The translations under genes were made by a program, and so were the position numbers. From Pararhizobium sp. YC-54 (GTDB lineage Bacteria > Pseudomonadota > Alphaproteobacteria > Rhizobiales > Rhizobiaceae), in NCBI RefSeq assembly GCF_025847205.1, contig NZ_JAOYTH010000009.1, positions 62,001 through 126,000 of the forward strand: a stretch of DNA of 64,000 nucleotides, in the 5' to 3' direction. The notes beneath the pieces are model-generated. The model was given only the letters and a program-made list of their open reading frames with translations. It was not told the DNA's origin and ran no database searches. How positions within the stretch are numbered: position 1 is the first letter of the stretch; every line of letters starts with the position of its first letter. Shown piece after piece: positions 45,988 through 54,235 of the stretch.

Positions 45988-47366
45988 CAGACAGCCTCGC
46001 GCAACGGCAGGCTTGGCAGCGGCCGGACGAACTGGCCAGTGCCGGGCGCTGCCAGCACCGTCTTGCCGTCGAAAACCTGTATGCCCCGGTTATAGGTCGC
46101 AGTCACCCGCCAGGGCAGGCGGATGCCATTATAGGGCGACCAGCCGACGACATTGTTGCCGCTTGCTGCCGCGTCATAGCTGTAGGACTCCGGCGTCAGG
46201 ACGACGATATCCGCATCCTTGCCGGCCTCCAGCGCACCCTTCTGGTGGTCCAGCCGGAAATGCCGGGCCGGGTTGAGTGACATCAGTTCGGCGGCGCGCG
46301 TCAACGGAATGCCGCGCTCCAGCAAGCCTTTGACAAACAGCGGGATCATCACCTCCAGCCCCGGAACACCGGAGGCATTGGACAGCATGTCCGGGTTGGT
46401 CTTGCGGTTTTCCGACCAGCTGACGTGATCGGTCGAAACCAGCGTCACCTTGCCGTCAGCCACATGCCGCCAGAGCTTTTCCACCTCGGCGCGCGGCCGG
46501 ATCGGCGGATTGATCTTCGCCTTGCCGCCCAGCCGCTTGACGTCGTTCTCCTCATCGAGAACGAGATAGTGGATGCAGCATTCGATGGTGGCCCGAAAAC
46601 CCTGTGCCCGATAGGCAGCGGCGATATCGTAGCCACGCCCGACCGAGCAGTGGACGACATGGGCCGGGCAGCCGGTCGCAGCCCCTGTTTCGTAGATCTG
46701 ATTGGTGGCAAGCAGCTCCGTCAGCGGCGGGCGTGACAGGCCGTGGGCGCGGTAGTCGGTAATGCCGGCCGCCTTGACCTTGTCGATCGCGGCCCGCACC
46801 GCCTCGTCGTCCTCGTTGTGCACGCCGGCAGCCAGGCCGGTTGGCGCGATCGCCGCAAAACAATCCTCCAGCAAACCGGCCGGAATGCGCGGAAAACGTT
46901 TCGGATCCGTGCCGAAGGTCGAAAACTTGAACGCGGCAACGCCCGCCTCGACCATCTCGGGAATACGTGCCGGGCCTTCCTCCGGATCAATCGTGCCGTA
47001 GAGCGCGAAATCGACGCGCGCCTGCGCCCCGGCATGATCGATCTTGCGCTGCACGGCCTGCGCCGAGCAGACAAGATTGCCTTCGTCATAGGGCATGTCG
47101 ACGATGGTGGTGACACCGCCTGCCGCCGCCGAACGCGTCGACCAGATGAAATCCTCCTGATCCTTTTGGCTCAGCGAATGCACCTGCGCATCTATGGCTC
47201 CGGGCAGGATCAGCGCGCTTCCAAGATCATAGCGTTCGCGTGCGCCCGGCATCGCGCCCTGCCCGACAAACGCCACCTTGCCGTCGCGCGCAGCGACGAA
47301 CCCGCCCTCGACGATGCGATCGGCCAGAACAACCGTCCCCTTCAGAACCAGATCGAAGTCAGACAT
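45987..47366 (-). CDS. Cyclic amidohydrolase, probable hydantoin-5-propionate hydrolase
   Basis: 459 residues of the dihydroorotase/allantoinase/hydantoinase superfamily. The metal-site motif that is usually DxHxH reads DAQVH (residues 59-63), a variant also seen in other dihydroorotase-like enzymes; AAAGGVTTIVDMP and VHCSVGRGYDIAAAYR and STDHVSW are recognisable. The expected reaction is ring opening of hydantoin-5-propionate to N-carbamoylglutamate. Coupled by TGATG to the carbamoylase; 12 nt after the lyase gene. Alternative: allantoinase. Confidence 0.8.
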   Translation of the reverse strand: MSDFDLVLKGTVVLADRIVEGGFVAARDGKVAFVGQGAMPGARERYDLGSALILPGAIDAQVHSLSQKDQEDFIWSTRSAAAGGVTTIVDMPYDEGNLVCSAQAVQRKIDHAGAQARVDFALYGTIDPEEGPARIPEMVEAGVAAFKFSTFGTDPKRFPRIPAGLLEDCFAAIAPTGLAAGVHNEDDEAVRAAIDKVKAAGITDYRAHGLSRPPLTELLATNQIYETGAATGCPAHVVHCSVGRGYDIAAAYRAQGFRATIECCIHYLVLDEENDVKRLGGKAKINPPIRPRAEVEKLWRHVADGKVTLVSTDHVSWSENRKTNPDMLSNASGVPGLEVMIPLFVKGLLERGIPLTRAAELMSLNPARHFRLDHQKGALEAGKDADIVVLTPESYSYDAAASGNNVVGWSPYNGIRLPWRVTATYNRGIQVFDGKTVLAAPGTGQFVRPLPSLPLREAV

Positions 47367-47378
47367 CCCCTGCCTCCC

Positions 47379-48917
47379 TTACTGTCCAAGCGCAAAGAAA
47401 TCGTCGAATTCGGGCATCGGCGCCGCCGCCACGATCGCCTCAAGCAGACGCCCGCAGGCAAAATCGTGATGCAGCACCTCGATCTCCTTCGACAGTGGCC
47501 GGTCCTTGAGATAGATCGGGCTGACGGCCCGCACCCGGTCATAGGCAATCCGGGTGACGCCGTGCGGTGCATCGCCCAAAAGATCGATGGCCTGGGCCGA
47601 TAGCATGGCCTCGATCGCCGCCATCTGCCTGAGATCGCGCACCTGCGTTTCCATGCGTTCGACGATCAGCGGCAGGAAGGTCGCCTCCTCCTCCAGACCG
47701 CCGGCAACGACGATCGATTGCGCCGACAAGGGAACAGCCAGCGACTGGACGCGCATGTAGAGTTCCACCACCAGCTTCATCACCGGGCCAAGGCCGCTCG
47801 CGACTTCGCCCGGTGCGACCAGGTTGATCGGCAGGTTTCGCCGCACGCCGTTGGAGAGAAGAATGCAGCGGTTCAGCACATTGCGCGCCACATGCGAAAA
47901 GGCGATCTGCGCCGTCTCGATATAGAGCGTCGTCGTCAAGGGTAGCGAGGCGCCGGAGGCATGCACCTGTCCGCCCAGTACCACCGGATTGTCGTCGGAC
48001 AGATAGGTCGCATCGACCAGCCGCTCGGCTGCGACGAGAAGTGTATCGACCGCTGCGCCAAACACCTGCGCGGTCATGCGCAGGCTCAAGGGATCGTGGA
48101 TCGCCGTCGGCAGCGGCCAGTCGACACAATCGGACTGGCCATAGAGCCAGGAGCCGACCAGCGCTTCGCCGCGCGTTCCAAGTGTTGCAGCAACCCGCCA
48201 TGGGTCGGCAGAAGCGCCGAGCGCCAGCGACGACATCAGGCCGGTGGTCATCAGCACACGCACGGCCGATGCCGCCTCGCGGAATACGTCGGCGGCCGCG
48301 GCAAAAGCCGTGGCGTTGACGCTGAGCGCTGCCAGCGCATCGCGCGGCAGCATGACGAAGGGTTCAAGCCCGGCGCGGCGCAGGGCTTTATCCGCGTCGA
48401 GCAATTCACCCTCGAAAAAGGCCTGGCCCGTACCGGTCAGCACCGAGGCGATTTGCCCCATCAGGCCGATATCGGCACAACCGATCGAGCCGTGGCGATG
48501 GACGGCCGGCACGACGCCACGCTCCAGAAGGGCCAGCAACGCCTTGACGAGATCGACGCTGCAGCCGGTGTGCCCCCCAAGCGCCGTGTTGACGCGGATA
48601 GCGATGGCCTTGCGCACGATGGCTGCGGAAAACAGTGGACCGGTGCCGAAATGGTGGGCCTTGACCAGAGCCGTGTTGAATTCCACGAGGTCATCGACCG
48701 TCCACAGCCGGTCCTTCATTGAGCCGACGCCGGTATTGGCGCCATAGACCGGCAGACCCATGGCAATACGACCGGCGATGACACTGTGGGCGGTATCGAC
48801 CCGTTCGAATGACTGCTCGGCAACGACGGGCACGAACAGGCCGGAGCCGATTTTCTCCAATGAGGAAAAATCCAGCGGGTTACCGTTCAGGGATATGGTT
48901 TTCACCGATGCATGCAT
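47379..48917 (-). CDS. Histidine/aromatic ammonia-lyase homologue without MIO triad, probable ergothionase
   Basis: 512 residues, the full HAL/PAL fold. The catalytic-Tyr block VYGANTGVGSMKDR (Tyr58) is intact. The Ala-Ser-Gly that would cyclise to the MIO cofactor is replaced: GSIG is followed by Cys-Ala-Asp (residues 147-149) and IGLMG, not ASGDLAPL. Without Ser in the triad MIO cannot form in the usual way. Ergothionase, which eliminates trimethylamine from ergothioneine, is the MIO-less member of this family (family knowledge). First gene of the operon; ATG 48917 after AAGGTGA, GTG 48929 as alternative. Confidence 0.85.
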   Translation of the reverse strand: MHASVKTISLNGNPLDFSSLEKIGSGLFVPVVAEQSFERVDTAHSVIAGRIAMGLPVYGANTGVGSMKDRLWTVDDLVEFNTALVKAHHFGTGPLFSAAIVRKAIAIRVNTALGGHTGCSVDLVKALLALLERGVVPAVHRHGSIGCADIGLMGQIASVLTGTGQAFFEGELLDADKALRRAGLEPFVMLPRDALAALSVNATAFAAAADVFREAASAVRVLMTTGLMSSLALGASADPWRVAATLGTRGEALVGSWLYGQSDCVDWPLPTAIHDPLSLRMTAQVFGAAVDTLLVAAERLVDATYLSDDNPVVLGGQVHASGASLPLTTTLYIETAQIAFSHVARNVLNRCILLSNGVRRNLPINLVAPGEVASGLGPVMKLVVELYMRVQSLAVPLSAQSIVVAGGLEEEATFLPLIVERMETQVRDLRQMAAIEAMLSAQAIDLLGDAPHGVTRIAYDRVRAVSPIYLKDRPLSKEIEVLHHDFACGRLLEAIVAAAPMPEFDDFFALGQ

Positions 48918-48994
48918 GCTTTGACTCACCTTGTTGGCGACATGCTATGCCCAACAGCCCGGTTTGTGTTATATCCCAAAAATGAAACACACGA

Positions 48995-49018
48995 TGCCGA
49001 TAACTGTACATATCGGCA
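48995..49018. promoter_or_regulatory. Palindromic operator between lyase and LysR-type regulator
   Basis: TGCCGATA - 8 nt - TATCGGCA, perfect arms, 39 nt upstream of the regulator and 78 nt upstream of the lyase start. Divergent position and symmetry fit a LysR-type site. Confidence 0.65.
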
Positions 49019-49056
49019 CTACCCCGCAATCCACCTGAAGAGGATCATCGCCGTCC

Positions 49057-50259
49057 ATGGACATTGCCACGCTCGCCCTTGTTCACGCGATCCTTGAAGA
49101 ACGCGGAATCCGCCGGGCAGCGAAGGCAAGCGGCAGGCCACCGGCAAGCGTCAGCGCCGCGTTGAAACGCTTCGAAGCGGCCATCGCGGTGCCGCTTGTC
49201 CGGCGCGAGCGCGCCAATCTGGTGCCGACATTGGAGGCGCTGAGCCGGATGGCTGACCTTGCGGCTGCAAGCGAGGCCATCAGGTTGCTCCTGTCCCCCG
49301 GCAAAAACCCTGACGCCACACCATCGATCAGCTTGATCGCTTTGGAGCGCTTCGTCACCGTCGCCCGCAGCGGCAGTATCCGCGGCGCCTCGAAAATGTC
49401 GGCGACCGGACAGCCGCAGCTGACGCGGCAGATGAACGACCTGGAGCGCGACCTCGGCTACGCGCTGCTCATCCGTTCGCCATCCGGTATCACCTGCACG
49501 GCCGAAGGCCTGGCGGCGATCCCGATCGTCGAAAACCTGCTCGAAATCTGGCGGCGGCTGTCGCGCGCCTCCGGCGACCGGTTCCGCCGGGCGGCGGCCA
49601 CCTGGCGTTTCGGCTCGGTGATGCCGCTCGGCCCGGAAAGCGAGATCGCCCGCATGCTGGCGGCACTGACAGCGCAGTGGCATCGCGCCCGCCCGCGCCA
49701 GCCGCTGTTCGTGTCCAGCACGACCGCCGACGAACTGATCGCCGGACTGAAAAACCGCCGCTTCGACGTGGTGCTGCTTGACCTTGAAACCTTCCCGTTG
49801 GAATTCGAAGGCAGGCTGATTTCGCGCACGCCGCTGGCGCTCGCCGGCCACCCGTCGCTGTTTGCCAAGCACGGCAGCGATATCGGTCGATTGCTGCAAG
49901 CCAATCCCATCGCCGTGCCGAGCGTCAAAAGCGGGCTGCGCCAGCAGGCTACCCATTTCATCGAGGCAACGCTGAGCGAACACGAACGCAGCAGGCTGAC
50001 ATTGACCGAGGTCGATTCGATCCCCGTCATTCTCAATCTGGTGATGGATCACGGTTATCTTTCGGTGCTTCCGGAAAGCTCCGCTGCCCGCGTGCGAAAT
50101 CCCCCGGCGATGCTAAGGCTTGGCCACGGCTACATGCAGAGCCTGTCGCTGGCCTGGCAGAAAAACGCGCTCTCGCGGCAGGTGGCGGAAGCCATGCTGG
50201 GCATGATGACGACGGACAGGACATTGGGCCAGCCCACGATTGAATCACCTCCTGCATAA
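49057..50259 (+). CDS. LysR-type regulator with two tandem HTH domains
   Basis: 400 residues, about 100 longer than a usual LTTR. Residues 1-65 form a first winged-helix segment (IRRAAKASGRPPASVSAALK then FEAAIAVPLVRRERANLVPT). Residues about 86-150 form a second complete LysR HTH (LERFVTVARSGSIRGASKMS, TRQMNDLERDLGYALLIR). The effector-binding domain follows from about 180. Divergent from the lyase operon, so probably its regulator. The tandem HTH is unusual and unlikely to be an artefact, because the frame is continuous. Confidence 0.85.
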   Translation: MDIATLALVHAILEERGIRRAAKASGRPPASVSAALKRFEAAIAVPLVRRERANLVPTLEALSRMADLAAASEAIRLLLSPGKNPDATPSISLIALERFVTVARSGSIRGASKMSATGQPQLTRQMNDLERDLGYALLIRSPSGITCTAEGLAAIPIVENLLEIWRRLSRASGDRFRRAAATWRFGSVMPLGPESEIARMLAALTAQWHRARPRQPLFVSSTTADELIAGLKNRRFDVVLLDLETFPLEFEGRLISRTPLALAGHPSLFAKHGSDIGRLLQANPIAVPSVKSGLRQQATHFIEATLSEHERSRLTLTEVDSIPVILNLVMDHGYLSVLPESSAARVRNPPAMLRLGHGYMQSLSLAWQKNALSRQVAEAMLGMMTTDRTLGQPTIESPPA

Positions 50260-50327
50260 TAGCCGCCAAACGCCTGATCGGACTCACGAATCCACCATCC
50301 GTTGAATCGATGCATGAAGGACTTGAA

Positions 50328-51299
50328 TCAGCTCTTGAGCTTGACGCGCCTTCGCGTCTCGCTCGGGCTTTCACGGTAGTGGGCGCGATAACTGCGCGAA
50401 AAGGCCGAGGATGAATTGAAGCCGGTGGCAGCGGCGATATCGGCAAAATCGGCCCGCGTCTCGATCACCTTGCGCCGCGCCGCATTCAGCCGAAGCGCCA
50501 GGTAATGGGCATGCGGCGCCACCCCCATAGTCTCCTGAAACAGATCCTGCAAATGGCGGGCGCTGACCCCTGCCCGTCGGGCAAGGCGGGTGAGCGTCAA
50601 CGGCGCATCGACCGTCTCTTCCATCAGCTTGACGGCAGCACCGACGCGGGCATCGAGAATGCGCATATTGCCGATGACGGGAACCTGGAGCAGATCGCCG
50701 CGCGTGCGCTCCTGTTCGTAGATGAACAGCCGCGATACTTCCAGCGCCAGCGAATAGCTGTGCTGGCGGCGGATCAGCTCCAGCATCAGGTCAAGCGTCG
50801 GCAGCGAACCGCCGGTGGTGATTCGCTTGCCGTCGATGACGAAACGCTCGCGCACCATGGTGATCTGCGGATAGGCGGCGGCGAAATCCTCAAAATCTTC
50901 CCAGTGATTGGTTGCCGAGAAATTGTCGAGCAGGCTGGTCTCGGCCAGAAACCATGTGCCGGCCTCGATCCCGGCCATCACCTCTCGATGCCGGGCCGTT
51001 CGCGACAATAGCATCTTCAATTGCGTGGTGGCGTAGGCCCGCCAGTTGTAGCTCGACAGGATGAACAGCGGGGCCGTCTCATTCTGCGGCCGGAAAGGCC
51101 CGGCAACGGGGATCGGGATTCCGCTCTTGGTTTCGATCGCCTGGCCGTCCGGGCTGAAAATCGCCCAGTCATACAGCACCTTTCCGGCAATGCGATTTGC
51201 GGCGCGGAGCGGCTCGATCACCGACGCAACGAGGATCAGATTGGTCTCCGGCAACACCAGCAGATCGATATGCTGGGTCCCATCCGCTGGAACGAGCAT
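50328..51299 (-). CDS. GATase1-like AraC-family regulator (GlxA/CdhR type)
   Basis: 323 residues. N-terminal DJ-1/PfpI-type amidotransferase-like domain (residues 8-190, no catalytic Cys recognised), C-terminal AraC HTH (LARRAGVSARHLQDLFQETM then DIAAATGFNSSSAFSRSYR). In Pseudomonas, CdhR of this family activates carnitine dehydrogenase genes. The carnitine-type genes start divergently at 51411. ATG 51299 is chosen with GGAGAT upstream; a longer in-frame reading runs through the BKACE gene on the opposite strand and was rejected. Confidence 0.87.
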   Translation of the reverse strand: MLVPADGTQHIDLLVLPETNLILVASVIEPLRAANRIAGKVLYDWAIFSPDGQAIETKSGIPIPVAGPFRPQNETAPLFILSSYNWRAYATTQLKMLLSRTARHREVMAGIEAGTWFLAETSLLDNFSATNHWEDFEDFAAAYPQITMVRERFVIDGKRITTGGSLPTLDLMLELIRRQHSYSLALEVSRLFIYEQERTRGDLLQVPVIGNMRILDARVGAAVKLMEETVDAPLTLTRLARRAGVSARHLQDLFQETMGVAPHAHYLALRLNAARRKVIETRADFADIAAATGFNSSSAFSRSYRAHYRESPSETRRRVKLKS

Positions 51300-51362
51300 T
51301 CGTCCATCTCCGGCTTCTATTTCCGAAAATGTATAACACACATCCGCAAAAGGAAAGCAGAG

Positions 51363-51388
51363 CCGGCATTCTTGGCTCGTAATGCCGG
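51363..51388. promoter_or_regulatory. Inverted repeat in the CdhR/BKACE divergent promoter
   Basis: CCGGCATT - 10 nt - AATGCCGG, perfect arms, 22 nt upstream of the BKACE start. A candidate activator or operator site for the AraC-type regulator. Confidence 0.55.
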
Positions 51389-51410
51389 TCAAGAACAAGG
51401 GGAGGCTTTT

Positions 51411-52313
51411 ATGCCACTGAGCATGAACCGCGACGTTTTCATCACCTGTGCCGTCACCGGATCCGGCGATACCGCCGGCAAGTCGCCGCATGTGCCGCGA
51501 TCGCCAAAACAGATTGCAGCCTCGGCCATCGACGCCGCCAAGGCAGGTGCTGCCATCGTCCATTGTCATGTGCGTGATCCGGATACGGGTGCGCCGAGCC
51601 GCCGCAATGACCTCTACAAGGAAGTCACCGATCTCATTCGCGCCGCCGATGTCGATGTGGTGCTCAACCTGACGGCCGGCATGGGCGGCGACATGATTTT
51701 CGGCAATGTCGAAAGCCCGCTGCCGCTCAATCCCAACGGCACCGACATGGCCGGCGCCACCGAGCGCGTTTCCCACGTCGCCGAATGCCTGCCGGAAATC
51801 TGCACGCTCGATTGCGGCACGATGAACTTCTCGCTCGGCGACTACGTCATGACCAATACGCCGTCGATGCTGCGCGCCATGGCCAAGATGATGACCGATC
51901 TTGGCGTGCGCCCGGAAATCGAAGCCTTCGATACCGGCCATCTCTGGTTCGCCAAGCAGCTGGTCGAGGAAGGCCTGATCGAAGACCCGGTCCTGATCCA
52001 GCTGTGCATGGGCATTCCGTGGGGTGCGCCCGACGACCTCAACACCTTCATGGCGATGGTCAACAACGTCCCGAAGAACTGGACATTCTCTGCCTTCTCG
52101 ATCGGCCGCAATGCGCTCGCCTATCCGGCAGCGGCAGTGCTTGCCGGCGGCAATGTCCGCGTCGGGCTGGAAGACAATCTCTATGTCGGCAAGGGCCAGC
52201 TCGCCACCAACGCGCAGCTCGTCGAAAAGGCCGTCGGCGTCATCGAAGGCATGGGCGCCCGGATCATCGGGCCGGCCGAAGTGCGTGAGAAGTTGAAGCT
52301 GGTGAAACGGTAA
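51411..52313 (+). CDS. Beta-keto acid cleavage enzyme (BKACE, DUF849), probable dehydrocarnitine-cleaving
   Basis: 300 residues. HCHVRDPDTG at residues 51-60 supplies zinc ligands of the family; AFDTGHLWFAKQLVEEGLI and GNVRVGLEDNLYVGKGQLA are BKACE hallmarks. It condenses a beta-keto acid with acetyl-CoA and cleaves it. Next to a carnitine dehydrogenase-thioesterase gene the expected reaction is 3-dehydrocarnitine plus acetyl-CoA to betainyl-CoA plus acetoacetate (known rhizobial route). Strong GGGGAGG ribosome site. Separated from the next gene by paired repeats. Confidence 0.86.
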   Translation: MPLSMNRDVFITCAVTGSGDTAGKSPHVPRSPKQIAASAIDAAKAGAAIVHCHVRDPDTGAPSRRNDLYKEVTDLIRAADVDVVLNLTAGMGGDMIFGNVESPLPLNPNGTDMAGATERVSHVAECLPEICTLDCGTMNFSLGDYVMTNTPSMLRAMAKMMTDLGVRPEIEAFDTGHLWFAKQLVEEGLIEDPVLIQLCMGIPWGAPDDLNTFMAMVNNVPKNWTFSAFSIGRNALAYPAAAVLAGGNVRVGLEDNLYVGKGQLATNAQLVEKAVGVIEGMGARIIGPAEVREKLKLVKR

Positions 52314-52331
52314 TTACGACTGTGAGGCGAA

Positions 52332-52382
52332 GCCCCCTCATCCGCCCTTCGGGCACCTTCTCCCCGTTGGGGAGAAGAGGGG
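52332..52382. repeat. GC-rich palindromic intergenic repeat, family B copy 3
   Basis: CCCCTCATCCGCCCTTCGGG then CTTCTCCCCGTTGGGGAGAA. Same family as 37831-37974, in the gap between the BKACE and dehydrogenase genes. Confidence 0.82.
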
Positions 52383-52458
52383 GATCGGGGCTACCCCCTG
52401 CTGGAACCGCTTTGCAAGGCGCACGTGTTTCGATCTGAATGCAGCAGACCCGCAGTCT

Positions 52459-52510
52459 CCCTCTTCTCCCCAGCGGGGAGAAGGTGGCCCGAAGGGCCGG
52501 ATGAGGGGGA
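52459..52510. repeat. GC-rich palindromic intergenic repeat, family B copy 4 (inverted)
   Basis: CTTCTCCCCAGCGGGGAGAA, GTGGCCCGAAGGGCCGGATG and a G run; nearly identical to the copy at 37831-37881. Together with copy 3 it forms an inverted pair. Confidence 0.85.
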
Positions 52511-52538
52511 ACCGGGAAGACAGAATTATAAGGGGAAC

Positions 52539-54038
52539 ATGACGATCATGACCAAAATTACCAAGGCAGCCTGCATCGGCGGCGGCGTTATCGGCGGGGC
52601 CTGGGCGGCGCGCTTCATTCTCGCCGGCATCGACGTCAACATGTTCGATCCGCATCCGGAGGCAGAACGCATCGTCGGCGAAGTGCTTGCCAACGCGGAG
52701 CGTGCCTATGCGATGCTGACCATGGCGCCGCTGCCTCCGAAGGGAAAGCTCACCTTCGTCAAGAGCATCGAAGAAGCCGTGCAAGGCGCTGACTGGATTC
52801 AGGAAAGCGTTCCCGAGCGGATCGACCTGAAGCGCAACGTCATCACCCAGATCGACGCGGCCGCCTCGCCGACGGCGCTCATCGGCTCGTCCACGTCAGG
52901 CATCATGCCGACGGACCTGCAGCGCGACATGAAGCATCCCGAGCGCATGTTCGTCGCCCATCCCTATAATCCGGTCTACCTGCTGCCGCTCGCCGAACTG
53001 GTCGGTGGCGAAAAGACCGCCAAGGCAACGCTGCAGGATGCCAAGGCAAAGCTTGCGCCGATTGGCATGAAGGGCGTGATCATCAACAAGGAGATCGAGG
53101 CCTTCGTCGGTGACCGCCTGCTCGAAGCCGTCTGGCGCGAAGGCCTGTGGCTGATCAAGGACGACATCTGCGATACAGAAACGCTCGACGACGTCATCCG
53201 CTATTCGTTCGGGATGCGCTGGGCCCAGATGGGCATGTTCGAGACCTACCGCATTGCCGGTGGCGAAGCCGGCATGCGCCACTTCCTCGCCCAGTTCGGC
53301 CCTTGCCTGTCCTGGCCCTGGACCAAGCTGATGGACGTGGTCGATCTCGACGACGAATTGGTCGACAAGATCGCCGGCCAGTCCGACGCACAATCCGGCG
53401 CGCGCGGCATCCGCGAGCTGGAACGCATCCGCGACGAAAACCTCGTCGGCATCATGCATGCCTTGAAGAGCGGCGATGGCGGCAAGGGCTGGGGTGCGGG
53501 CAAGCTGCTCGCCGATTTCGAGGACAGTCTGTGGGCCAACGCCGAAAAGCCCAAGACCGATCTCGGCCAGGCACAGCCGATCCGCATCCTTGACACCAAG
53601 GTCAACGCCGCCTGGGTCGACTATAACGGCCACATGACCGAACATCGCTACCTGCAGGTGTTCGGCGACACGTCGGACGGCGTCCTGCGCCTGATCGGCG
53701 TCGACCTCGACTACGTCAAGAACGGCCACAGCTACTACACGGTCGAAACCCACATCCGCAATCTCGGCGAAGCCAAGCTCGGCGACGCGCTCTACTCGAC
53801 CTGCCAGATCCTCTCCTATGACGAGAAGCGCCTGCATATCTTCTCGACCATCTACAACGCCGCCTCCGGCGAAGCGGTGGCCACCGCCGAACAGATGATG
53901 CTGCATGTCTCCTCCAAGGAGAGCAAGGCCGTGCCGGCTCCGGCTTCGGTGCTCGACAGGGTGAAGGCGATTGCCGAAGCGCATGCGGGGTTGCCGCAGC
54001 CGGAGGGCGTTGGGCGTGCCGTGGGGCAGAAGCGATAG
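52539..54038 (+). CDS. L-carnitine dehydrogenase fused to a betainyl-CoA thioesterase
   Basis: 499 residues, bifunctional. Residues 8-330 are 3-hydroxyacyl-CoA dehydrogenase-like: ACIGGGVIGGAWAARFIL (NAD), VPERIDLKRNV and the HPYNPVYLLPLAELVGG signature. Residues about 350-470 are a hotdog thioesterase of the 4HBT type (VNAAWVDYNGHMTEHRYLQV onward). The fusion is the documented rhizobial carnitine enzyme, which oxidises carnitine and hydrolyses the betainyl-CoA made by BKACE. ATG 52539 is used (AGGGGA directly upstream); ATG 52548 is also possible. Confidence 0.9.
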   Translation: MTIMTKITKAACIGGGVIGGAWAARFILAGIDVNMFDPHPEAERIVGEVLANAERAYAMLTMAPLPPKGKLTFVKSIEEAVQGADWIQESVPERIDLKRNVITQIDAAASPTALIGSSTSGIMPTDLQRDMKHPERMFVAHPYNPVYLLPLAELVGGEKTAKATLQDAKAKLAPIGMKGVIINKEIEAFVGDRLLEAVWREGLWLIKDDICDTETLDDVIRYSFGMRWAQMGMFETYRIAGGEAGMRHFLAQFGPCLSWPWTKLMDVVDLDDELVDKIAGQSDAQSGARGIRELERIRDENLVGIMHALKSGDGGKGWGAGKLLADFEDSLWANAEKPKTDLGQAQPIRILDTKVNAAWVDYNGHMTEHRYLQVFGDTSDGVLRLIGVDLDYVKNGHSYYTVETHIRNLGEAKLGDALYSTCQILSYDEKRLHIFSTIYNAASGEAVATAEQMMLHVSSKESKAVPAPASVLDRVKAIAEAHAGLPQPEGVGRAVGQKR

Positions 54039-54057
54039 GCTACTGAATTCGCGGATA

Positions 54058-54112
54058 CCTCCCCCCCTCTGTCGGCGACGCCGACATCTCCCCCTCAAGG
54101 GGGGAGATTGGC
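54058..54112. repeat. GC-rich palindromic intergenic repeat, family C copy 1
   Basis: CTCCCCCCCTCTGTCGGCG then CATCTCCCCCTCAAGGGGGG. An inverted partner lies at 54145-54196. Confidence 0.8.
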
Positions 54113-54144
54113 CGCAGGCTCTTGGGGCATAAGGGAAAAAGATT

Positions 54145-54196
54145 GATCTCCCCCCTTGAGGGGGAGATGTCCCGACAGGGACAGAGGGGGGTGGCG
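54145..54196. repeat. GC-rich palindromic intergenic repeat, family C copy 2 (inverted)
   Basis: CTCCCCCCTTGAGGGGGAGA then CCCGACAGGGACAGAGGGGG. The pair fills the 200-bp gap between carnitine dehydrogenase and acyl-CoA dehydrogenase genes. Confidence 0.8.
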
Positions 54197-54235
54197 CCGC
54201 AGGCGCACCCGCGGAACGATATGGAGGAATTTAGG

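Noticed and set aside
41517..48917. Ordinary histidine-utilisation (hut) operon
   Set aside because: MIO triad and urocanase Cys are both replaced; hutI, hutF/hutG partners are absent; DUF917, hydantoinase and carbamoylase genes are present instead.
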